Shown piece by piece: positions 54,501-61,189 of a stretch of 64,000 nucleotides of DNA (position 1 is the stretch's first letter; the number at the start of each line of letters is the position of its first letter). Origin of the DNA: Microglena sp. YARC. Taxonomy: Eukaryota; Chlorophyta; Chlorophyceae; Chlamydomonadales; Chlamydomonadaceae. The position numbers and the translations under genes were made by a program. Location of the stretch: assembly GCA_022414725.1 (NCBI GenBank), contig CM039464.1, positions 25,013,279 to 25,077,278 of the forward strand, written 5' to 3'. Below the pieces are notes generated by a model, which was given only the letters and a program-made list of their open reading frames with translations, was not told the DNA's origin and searched no databases.

Positions 54501-57500
54501 TGCTTATTGATATCGTCAGGGTGTTGAAGGACATTAACCTGAATGTGGTGTCTGCAGAGGTAGGGCAGCGTGCTTGTGTGTGTCTGGTTTTGATGCATGC
54601 GTGTGTGTTTTGGATGCGCTTTTGTGTGTCTGGTTTTGATGCATGCGCGCATGTTGTGTATGTGCTTGTGTGTGTCTGGTTTTGATGCATGCATGTGTGT
54701 TTTGGATGTGCTTGTGTGTGTCTGGTTTTGATGCATGCGCGTGTGTTGTGTACGTGCTTGTGTGTGTCTGTGGTTTTCATGCACGTCCACCTGAATTTGG
54801 TGGCTTCAGACAAAAGAAACAGTTCCCATGAGCACCAAACACCATGAGTGTTCCATATGTCGATGGTGACAGACCCCCCCCCAATTTCCACAAGAGGCTA
54901 ATATGAGGTCAATAGAAACAGTTCAAAACAAATAAACAGTCAAAAACAAAAAGAAAGTTAAAAAAAAGCTTAAATCAACTCTTAATTCAAAACAAATAAA
55001 TAGTGAGTGTTCCAAAACAATAACGTTCTGAAGGATTTCACGATGTTTTTGAGACGAATATAAGCCGATACAAATAATTTCACGTTACACATTTCACGTT
55101 TGTTTCCAGAAGAATATAAGCTCACGTTACACATTTCACGTTAGAAATTTTAATGAACCCCCTATTTCTGTACCTGAATGATCCTCATAAGTACCAGAAT
55201 CAGACGAAAATACTTAATACGATACGAAAAATGTGATACGAATCGCTCAATTGAATGATCATCCTGGATGAGACGATGATTTAATTATTAAGGGCGTCCC
55301 AAATGAAATTATCAGAGTTCTGAATTGAATTGATTTAATTGATTTTGATTTAATGTTGTGTTATTGTAATTCAATTTAATATATCTCCATAGGTGCCTAA
55401 GTCAGACCCTTAGTGATACGGATGGATTGAGCCTATGCCCTCAAGTCCCAAAACAAAGATTTTTTGCTAATAAGTTGCCCAACCACATCAGTTCAACACA
55501 CAAATACTCGGATTTGGGTTTTCTCAAATGGTGGGGTCCAGGTCAAGTGAAACATGCTAATTTGTTACTATGGGGTTCCCTAAGTCGATACGGGTTTTAC
55601 GGAGGAAGTGATACGGAGCCTATCGCGACCGAAACAAGCCATTTTAAAAGAGCACTGGTTACAAATGTTGTGTAACGTCTTTCCCTACCAGTAGTTATTA
55701 CGGAAGGTCTTGGAAGGCAGTACACAGGCAGTACAGTTGAGTACGGACCCCCAAAACACTGATTATTTACGTTTCGTGGGTGTCCTAAGTCTAGGTCAGA
55801 GTTGCACAGCCTCAATTGAAACATTTTAGGCCTCGGTTTTGCTCTATCTCAAGATATAGCGTGCTAAACAACTTTTTCTTTTTTTTCGAATATCAAAATT
55901 CAAAATTCAAATAATTTTGGAAAATAAATTCAAAAAACAACCTTTTTTTATTTGTCTTCAAACATCCACATCTGAACTCAGTTTTTGATTTAGGGTAGAT
56001 CATTGAAAACACACCCTAATCCTGAGCCATGGTGTGGTGTGGTAGGCCACAGGGAGGTGAAATCTTGAGATGTACAGCTATTTCAGTAGATTCCGAGGCC
56101 AAGGCTGAAGCGCAGCCTCCGACCTTGTAATAGGGGTTCGATAAGCCTTTTGTCCCGAGGTTCCTTTCTTTGGAATAGCTCGCGCGGCCTCGTATCTGAC
56201 GCGATCTGGATTTGTATCACTAATTATCGCACATCTGATGTACTGCCACCGGCCTGCCGAACAAGGCGGCTCGCGACCAGATGCGAACGCGCACGAAAAG
56301 TAGCTGTGCGCATAGCTGACACCATCGCGAACGATATGAGCCTGACAGAATTCGATTCTGAGCAGTTTGGGCCGTGTACGGCTCTGTATCACATTCTTGT
56401 ATCGACTTAGGGCGTTTTCGGACTTAGGCACCTACGGAGATAATTGAACATAATTGAATTGCATTTACATGAATTGAATGCATTTACGTGAATTGAATGC
56501 ATTTAATGGTTCTGATGTATAGACACTAATGCACAGCATACACTCAACTCCTCATCTCGTTGGGTGTAACATAGGCAGCTATCATCAGCCTGTGCTTCTC
56601 CATCATGAATGCGCTGAAGACATCCCTCAGCCCATCATTATAGGGCTTCTGCAAACCTGTATCACATGTCTGCAACACGCTGGTGCAGTTGGGTGCCTGC
56701 TCTGATGAGGCTTGGTTGTCAGATCAGAGGGATCGACCAGCAAGAACCCCAGGGCCTGAGCAAAATTCACAGCCCTCTTACTGAACAAGTCATATGCAGA
56801 GCAAGCGACGCGGAAAATTGGCGGAAAGTGACGGAAACGGAACGACAGGTGGCAACGATGGAAATGACCGGAGCCAGTTAGTTATGAGACAGTTGGCTGA
56901 CGTGTCAGACTTCGTCTCGGTAAAAACTTGCGCAAGATGCTAGCAGGGGTCGGAGCAGGGGTCTAATCGATTGCGACTGCCTCCTGGACTTCGGCTGCAA
57001 CAAGGATTGGCTGATTTCGAGCAGGGGTTGGCTGATTTCGATCAGCTGTGGTTTGCCCGGAGGGAAGTCGCGTAACAAAACCCCACAAGGTCCTTTGTTT
57101 ATGGTGGTGTGGAACTAACAAAGGCGGACTTGTCAACCGACCCTCTGGGGTCGATCAATGGGCGAGAGCATGAGATCTGGAGTGTCTCGATTTCCGCAAG
57201 CCGTTTTTTGAACCCGCAGACACTTGGGCTCGTATGTAAGCGCTACATCCAGCCTAAGACCTATTATCGCCGCTGCACTCGATTCACGATCTTTTCGGCC
57301 AGGAATATAAGTTACGTTCTAATTTCACGAAGTCAAACGCGAAATTAGAACGTTATTTTTTTGGAACACTACGGTAGTGAAAACAAGCAAACAAACAGTC
57401 ATAAACAAAAACGTATAATCAAACAAGCCGCAAAAACACACACAATTAAAAAAACGAACAGGTATCTGAGCAGCAAGCACCAAGAGTTATCAACATGTAA

Positions 57501-60351
57501 ACGGCGACAGTCCCCCCATTTTTATACTCCCCCATTTCAGTTAATTGCTTGCCTTCACTAATTTTATATTTTTATTTAGGGCCATAATGTGGGAGGCTTA
57601 AACAAGGTCAAAACAAAGCGTCACAAACAAAAGCGTTCAAAACGCGTTAAAAGCGTTCAAACCGCGTTAAAAGCGTTCAAAACAAACAAGCAGTTCCCTG
57701 AGCAGCAAGCACCAGGAATTATCAGCATGTAGACGGCGACAGCCCCCGATTTCCGTACTCCTCCATTTCCACACTCTCCATTTCCGTACTCCACCATGTT
57801 CATACTCACCATTTCCGTACTCCTCCATTTCCATACTCTCCATTTCCGTACTCTCCATTTCCGTACTCCACCATGTTCATACTCACCATTTCTGTACTCC
57901 TCCATTTTCATACTCTCCACTTCCATACTCCTCCATTGTCATACTCACCATTTCTGTACTCTTACACTTCCATACTCTCCATTTCCGTACTCAACCATGT
58001 TCATACTCACCATTTCTGTACTCCTCCATTGTCATACTCTCCATTTCCGTACTCCACCCTGTTCATACTCACCATTTCTGTACCCCTCCATTTTCACACT
58101 CTCCATTTCCATACTCCTCCATTCCCATACTCTCTATTTATCACTCCTTGCCTATAGGTTGTCACCATCGGTGGCCAGGCTATTGATATTTTCTTTGCCA
58201 CCATTTCCGCACTCCTAGATTTCCATACTCTCCATTTTATCACTCCTTGCCTATCACTCCTCCTTGCCTATCACTCCTTGCCTATAGGTTGACACCATCG
58301 GTGGCCAGGCTATTGATATTTTCTTCGTCACCTATCACGGAGAGCCTCTCTCTGGCTCCATGGTCGCCCTCACCACCAACTCTCTCCAGTGAGTACAGGA
58401 CACATTGTAATACGTTAGTAATTGTATGGTCATTGTATGGTGATAATATGGTAATTGTAAGGTAATATATGCTAATGGTACGGTAATAGTCAGGTAATAT
58501 ATGCTTATCGTACGGTATTTGTATGGTAATATATGCTAATGGTACGGTAACAGTATGGTAATATATGCTAATGGTACGGTAATAGTCAGGTAATATATGC
58601 TTATCGTACGGTATTTGTATGGTAATATATGCTTATGGTACGGTAACAGTATGGTAATATATGCTAATGGTACGGTAATAGTCAGGTAATATATGCTTAT
58701 CGTACGGTATTTGTATGGTAATATATGCGAATGGTACGGTAACAGTATGGTAATATATGCTAATGGTACGGTAACAGTATGGTAATATATGCTAATGGTA
58801 CGGTAATAGTCAGGTAATATATGCTTATCGTACGGTATTTGTATGGTAATATATGCTATGGTACGGTAACAGTATGGTAATATATGCTAATGGTACGGTA
58901 ACAGTATGGTAATATATGCTAATGGTACGGTAACAGTATGGTAATATATGCTAATGGTACGTGATTTGTATGGTAATTGGAAGTTAACTGAATGGTGATT
59001 GGAAGGTAATGTATGGTAATTTGAAGGTAATTTATGCTAAATGTAAGGACATATATGCTAATGGTAATCGTATTAATTGTATGCTTTTAGTATGGTAAGT
59101 GTAAGATAATTGGAAGGTAATTGTAGGGGTCATTAGGTTAGGGGTTAAATCATATGATGTTGACCTAAGACGAGTATGATATCATACAAAAATCAGATGA
59201 TTTAATATCATATGATATGATGCCCCAGGCCAAAGTTACCTAGTCAGACTGCCGGCATCATATGATATCATATGATGACATGAATTCATATGATATCATA
59301 TTGCCGATCCCTAGTCGTTGTTAAAGAAGAGAAAAAGTTTCAAAGGCGCGAAGTATGGCCTCAGCCTCAGTAAAAGGCGAAAGGAATAGACATCTGAATA
59401 CCAAAAGTAGCTCTCCATATCTGCACCTCTATATTACAGTGTTTTTCTTTTGGGCTACATGTAGCAGCTTCTGGGCAGCTCCCCTGCCTGGCTACTCGAT
59501 CAACTCAAAGGCCTAGCACTCTGCTACAGTGACTGCGGGTTTGCCTGCATATTCCAGCACGCACAATCTGAAGGATCAATGGCTGAGGAAGAGGGATAGT
59601 GGCTGGATGAGGGTCCTTGTGAAGGATCACGATTGTTTTTCTTTGGGGCTACATGTAGCAGCTTCTGGGCAGCTCCCCTACCTGGCTGCTCGATCAACTC
59701 GAAGGCCTAGCACTCTGCTACAGTGACTGCGGGTTTGCCTGCATATTCCGGCACGCACAATCTGAAGGATCAATGGCTGAGGAAGAGGGATAGTGGCTGA
59801 ATAAGGGTCCTTTTGAAGGATCACGATTGTTTTTCTTTTGGGCTACATGTAGCAGCTTCTGGGCAGCTCCCCTACCTGCCTGCTCGATCAACTCAAAGGC
59901 CTAGCACTCTGCTACAGTGACTGCGGCTTTGCCTGCATATTCCAGCACGCACAATCTGAAGGATCAATGGCTGAGGAAGAGGGATAGTGGCTGAATGAGG
60001 GTCCTTGTGAAGGATCACAATTGTTTTTCTTTTGGGCTACATGTAGCAGCTTCTGGGCAGCTCCCCTGCCCGGCTACTCGGTCAAAGGTAGCGCACGCTG
60101 GTGCATCTGACGGCTGACATGGTCAGCTTACCAGTGCTCCTGAAATTCAGGGCTTTAGCCCTGTGTCTGGCTCAGGGAGCTGCCTAGAAGCTGCTACGAG
60201 AAGCCCCAAAGAAAAGCACCTCTATACCGACTCTTCGTGTACTCCACAAACCCAAACCCACACTTACCCACACCCCACAAACCCCTCTTTCCATGCATCT
60301 CACAGGTACTACCTGTCCCTCTATGAGGTGTCTCGTGAGGAGTCCTACTAG
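46507..60351 (+). CDS. Chloroplast ACT-domain protein, ACR11/ACR12-like (split gene, 7 exons)
   Basis: The coding exons are 46507-46622, 49016-49079, 50858-50914, 52875-53069, 54065-54277, 58288-58388 and 60306-60351 (stop TAG). All junctions are GT-AG and in phase, giving about 263 residues. The product starts with a transit-peptide-like segment (MASAAIATNARF...) and then has two ACT repeats. The first runs through VEFGDRMGEMLDT and ITALKNIGLNIRRAKL; the second contains VTVDRPGLLIDIVRVLKDI and ends with the C-terminal strand (IGGQAIDIFFVTYHGE). Order, length and ending (Y-L-x-x-x-E-x-S-R-E-E-S) match plant ACR11 (about 290 residues), which is known to bind plastid glutamine synthetase and Fd-GOGAT; a role in nitrogen-assimilation control is inferred from that family. 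No catalytic domain is present. The introns total about 13 kb and are filled with copies of exon edges, minisatellites and transposable elements. Exon-level homology is strong. The first exon has a possible alternative at 47185. Confidence 0.85.
47185..47249 (+). CDS. Candidate alternative exon with transit-peptide-like sequence
   Basis: A 65-base segment sits between a C-rich tract ending CAG and the donor CCAG|GTAGC. Read from its first base it gives AVSFAAPCSVKKQPANRVVV plus Ala and a leftover AG, which resembles the end of a plastid transit peptide. It joins the exon at 49016 in phase. Joined to the exon at 46507 it is out of phase and hits a stop at once. It could be an alternative first coding exon (an open frame reaches back to an ATG at 47008), a poison exon, or chance. 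Confidence 0.45.
47500..48570. repeat. Tandem repeats in ACR11-like intron 1
   Basis: From about 47500 to 47910 there are roughly three copies of a unit of about 160 bases (ACCTCCAGCTT...CAGACAGCA...CCCCTGCATG). From about 47980 to 48570 there is a unit of about 60 bases rich in CTGCCTGTCTGTCTG with TACCTGCCGCAAT and GCTCTGAATGGGCTG. The open frames across this block are artefacts of the repeat. Confidence 0.8.
48645..48725 (+). mobile_element. AACCTCACGCCTTGTAATAA family element
   Basis: GTGGTTGGCCCCAGTGCAAG ... CAACCTCACGCCTCGTAATA-AGGTGTACTATTTATTT in ACR11-like intron 1. Confidence 0.65.
49016..49079 (+). CDS. ACR11-like exon 2: start of the mature protein
   Basis: The acceptor is CTTGTCCACAG and the donor is CCC|GTAAGT. 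It encodes ASLQPKETPTAIVRIDNMTD plus Pro, aligning with the segment just before the first ACT domain of plant ACR11 (TPKVIIDLDSDPD). The sequence just upstream (about 48935-49010) is a roughly 36-base repeat built on AACCAAACCCT. Confidence 0.82.
49195..49375. repeat. ATCAATATATCGTACAATAT repeat
   Basis: Six or so copies of about 30 bases (ATCAATATATCGTACAATAT-CGTACGGTAC) just downstream of the exon 49016-49079. Confidence 0.85.
50459..50514 (+). repeat. Poly-C run of 56 bases
   Basis: An uninterrupted C tract; another C-rich tract lies at about 49700-49733. Length in the assembly is unreliable. Confidence 0.9.
50858..50914 (+). CDS. ACR11-like exon 3: ACT-1 first strand
   Basis: The acceptor is AATGCAG and the donor ACG|GTGAGT. 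It encodes FATIISVEFGDRMGEMLDT, matching ATVVEITFGDRLGALLDT of plant ACR11. It is phase 0 at both ends. Three degenerate copies of its 3' part, two of them followed by the GTGAGT donor and all without an acceptor, follow in the intron near 51620, 51812 and 52206. Confidence 0.85.
50994..51195. mobile_element. Mutator-like MITE with 9-base target-site duplication
   Basis: Terminal inverted repeats of about 48 bases (left ACTGCTTTTATTTTCGGCTA...AGCTTCTAGGCAGATCCCCG; right its imperfect complement). It is flanked by a perfect GCATGAGCC at 50985-50993 and 51196-51204. A 9-base duplication is typical of Mutator-like elements. 202 bases, no coding capacity. Confidence 0.82.
51350..51600 (+). repeat. 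CA microsatellite
   Basis: ACACACAC runs interleaved with CCTCCACAAA on the coding strand of ACR11-like intron 3. Confidence 0.92.
51618..52245 (+). repeat. Donor-side echoes of ACR11-like exon 3
   Basis: Three degraded copies of the end of exon 3 (GGAGATCGCATGGGAGAGAT) with its following intron (CCCTTAACAA...CATGTTTGTACCCC...CCCAGCAA) lie near 51620, 51812 and 52206. The first two keep GTGAGT; none has an acceptor. They alternate with CA-rich microsatellite and with an unrelated mobile element at 51947-52147. Confidence 0.8.
51947..52147 (+). mobile_element. Dispersed 200-base element, copy 3
   Basis: ACAAGTCCTATGCAGCGTCG...GGCTGACGTGTCAAGCTTCA...GAAGAGGGGGCTCCGC. Flanked by AAAATCAC on both sides (just before 51947 and just after 52147), a plausible 8-base target-site duplication. 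Confidence 0.75.
52459..52874 (+). repeat. Acceptor-side echoes of ACR11-like exon 4
   Basis: Two copies of the first 60 or so bases of exon 4 start at 52459 and 52648, each after an AG acceptor (CAAACAG and CTATCAG). Both then run into CACCACACC microsatellite, with no donor. The intact exon follows at 52875. The copies translate almost identically (ITALRNIGLNMRQAKLAA and INLLKNIGLYMRRAKLAV). Confidence 0.88.
52875..53069 (+). CDS. ACR11-like exon 4: ACT-1 body
   Basis: The acceptor is CCGTTACAG and the donor CCA|GTAGGT; 65 codons, phase 0 at both ends. It encodes ITALKNIGLNIRRAKLAA, then NKFFITDAETSEKIV and LEEVRLTVLKSLADTYP, which aligns across the helix-strand-strand-helix part of the first ACT domain. 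Two partial copies of its 5' half lie upstream (52459 and 52648), with acceptors but no donor. Three partial copies of its 3' end lie downstream (about 53390, 53521 and 53641), with donors but no acceptor. Confidence 0.88.
53070..53680 (+). repeat. Donor-side echoes of ACR11-like exon 4
   Basis: The end of exon 4 plus donor (GACTGTGCTCAAG...GGCACATACC|GTAGGT-like) recurs near 53395-53432, 53531-53575 and 53641-53670. The intron between them is G-rich (GTGAAAAAGGGGG). Confidence 0.82.
53935..54012 (+). mobile_element. AACCTCACGCCTTGTAATAA family element
   Basis: GGTGGTTGGCCCCAATGAAA ... CTCAACCTCACGCCTCGTAA-CAAGGTGTACTATTTATTT; 60 bases upstream of ACR11-like exon 5. Confidence 0.65.
54065..54277 (+). 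CDS. ACR11-like exon 5: linker and start of ACT-2
   Basis: The acceptor is CCCCTGCAG and the donor GAG|GTAGGG; 71 codons, phase 0. It opens DYQGSGSLGAPSTEEMKTLG, a linker, and ends in the ACT core VTVDRPGLLIDIVRVLKDI. The D-R-P-G-L-L signature is the classical ligand-binding loop of ACT domains. A second, nearly identical copy of its last 37 codons follows at 54449. Confidence 0.9.
54446..54559 (+). CDS. Duplicated in-frame exon copy (ACR11-like exon 5b)
   Basis: This 114-base segment repeats the ACT-2 core (starting PNGSCSLLKVVTVDRPG) with very few changes. Unlike the other exon-edge copies here it has a candidate acceptor (GCGTAG) as well as the donor (GAG|GTAGGG). It is phase 0 at both ends and would add 38 codons without shifting frame. 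It may be skipped, used instead of the end of exon 5, or included; RNA data are needed. Confidence 0.5.
55382..56442. mobile_element. Inner 1.06-kb element with 22-base terminal inverted repeats
   Basis: TATCTCCATAGGTGCCTAAG-TC at 55382-55403 and the complement of GACTTAGGCACCTACGGAGA-TA at 56421-56442 agree at 21 of 22 bases. The interior has no recognised coding region. Confidence 0.65.
56784..56935 (+). mobile_element. Dispersed 200-base element, copy 4
   Basis: ACAAGTCATATGCAGAGCAA-GCGACGCGG ... GTTGGCTGACGTGTCAGACT; lacks the GGGGGCTCCGC end. Confidence 0.65.
57720..58287 (+). repeat. Pyrimidine-rich 34-base repeat and acceptor-side echo of exon 6
   Basis: CTCCATTTCCGTACTC-type units (about 17 and 34 bases) fill the acceptor side of the intron. 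They include one copy of the exon 6 start at about 58158-58206 after its own TATAG acceptor. Confidence 0.8.
58288..58388 (+). CDS. ACR11-like exon 6: C-terminal part of ACT-2
   Basis: The acceptor is GCCTATAG and the donor CTCCA|GTGAGT. It encodes VDTIGGQAIDIFFVTYHGE, then PLSGSMVALTTNSL, and leaves two bases that join the G of the last exon as Gln. It aligns with FDTEGLLAKVKFHVSYRNK and the following helix of plant ACR11. A partial copy of its 5' edge with its own acceptor lies at about 58158-58206. Confidence 0.87.
58389..59130 (+). repeat. GGTAATATATGC minisatellite at the donor of ACR11-like exon 6
   Basis: Units of about 32 and 64 bases (TATGCTAATGGTACGGTAAC...GTATGGTAATA) are repeated more than 15 times directly after the exon 6 donor. 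Confidence 0.88.
59147..59295 (-). repeat. Palindrome-rich dispersed repeat (copy 2, inverted)
   Basis: Contains several ATCATATGATATCATATGAT-type palindromes; the reverse complement matches 13186-13312, including CTCGTCTTAGGTCAACATCA. Confidence 0.7.
59434..60215. mobile_element. Mutator-like MITE with internally amplified unit
   Basis: The left terminal repeat (TTTTTCTTTTGGGCTACATG-TAGCAGCTTCTGGGCAGCTC) occurs four times at intervals of about 194 bases (59441, 59636, 59830, 60025), each followed by CACTCTGCTACAGTGACTGC-type sequence in the first three. The single right end (GGGAGCTGCCTAGAAGCTGC...) closes at 60215. The flank GCACCTCTATA at 59423-59433 is repeated at 60216-60226. In the last ACR11-like intron. 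Confidence 0.78.
60306..60351 (+). CDS. ACR11-like last exon
   Basis: The acceptor is ATCTCACAG. Fourteen codons (YYLSLYEVSREESY) are followed by TAG. This matches the plant ACR11 tail (RYFLRRPSTEESSF), which confirms the final junction and stop. Confidence 0.85.
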
Positions 60352-60419
60352 GTGCTATATCTAAGCACAGCCGCAGCAGCAACCACAGCAGGATTACCAC
60401 AGCAGGATTACCACAGCTA

Positions 60420-60985
60420 TCTATGATAGATGATCAACAGCAGCAGCAGCATTTATGGTGGTGAACGCATTGTACTGGCAGCAGGAGTACCACAGCCATA
60501 TATGATCGATGCTCAACAACATACAGCAACTGCAGCACTTCTGGTAGTGAACGCATTGTAGTGGCAGTAAAAGAAGCAACAACAGCAACAACAGCAGAAG
60601 CAACAGCAGGAGTACCCCAGCCATGTATTATAGACGCTCAGCGACAGTTGCAGCAGCTGCAGCACTTCTAGTAGTGAAAGCATTTTAGTGGCCGTAATAG
60701 CAGCAACAACAGCAGAAGCAACAGCAGGAGTACCACAGCCATATATTATAGATGCTCAATTACAGTAGCAGCAGCAGCAGCAGCAGCAGCATTTGTGGCG
60801 GTGAAACCATTGGGCTGGTAGTGCCCAAGCACAGCATCAGTATCAGTACCACACCCATATGTGATAGATGCTTAACAGCAGCAGCACCAATTGTGATCGT
60901 AAACACATTGCACCGGCAGTGTCCAGGTCTGATTCGTTGCTTGATCTATGATTTCGTATTCTTCGTATTAAGCAAGTTGGACTTG
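60420..60985 (-). repeat. CAG-rich tandem copies of the AATACGAAGAATACGAAATC family
   Basis: Four units of about 120-140 bases with CAGCAGCAGC, GCATTGTA-C/G-TGGCAG and CCACAGCCATATAT. The last ends TTGATCTATGATTTCGTATT-CTTCGTATTAAG, the reverse of the ends at 39606 and 40372. It starts 70 bases after the ACR11-like stop and so may be transcribed in its 3' UTR. Confidence 0.7.
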
Positions 60986-61094
60986 TAGGTTGCATTCAGA
61001 TATTCATCCCCTCACAGGGCAAGCAAACTCTAGGAGCCTCTGCCCAAATGTGCACAGGCTTGTTGAACAGGGTGGGGGGAAACTTCCCTCCAGT

Positions 61095-61185
61095 GAGCTA
61101 CCCTCCACAAGCCAGATCTCCTAGGGTTTAGGATATAAGGTTTAGGTTATAGGGTATAGGAGATCTGGCTTGTGGAGGGTAGCTC
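61095..61185. repeat. Perfect 28-base inverted repeat with TTTAGG-rich loop
   Basis: Left arm 61095-61122 (GAGCTACCCTCCACAAGCCA-GATCTCCT), right arm 61158-61185, its exact complement. The 35-base loop reads AGGGTTTAGGATATAAGGTT-TAGGTTATAGGGTAT. Confidence 0.9.
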
Positions 61186-61189
61186 CCCC

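Larger units (their letters stand above)
55009..57367. mobile_element. 2.36-kb element with 21-base terminal inverted repeats
   Basis: The left end GTTCCAAAACAATAACGTTCT (split: GTTCCAAAACAATAACGTTC-T, 55009-55029) is matched by the complement of 57347-57367 at 20 of 21 positions. It lies in the largest ACR11-like intron and contains two other elements. No transposase frame is recognisable and no clean target-site duplication was found. Confidence 0.55.

Noticed and set aside
54067..54891. 274-residue minus-strand ORF
   Set aside because: It is antisense to the ACR11-like exon 5 and its echo plus TGTGTG repeat; the sense strand carries the conserved ACT sequence.
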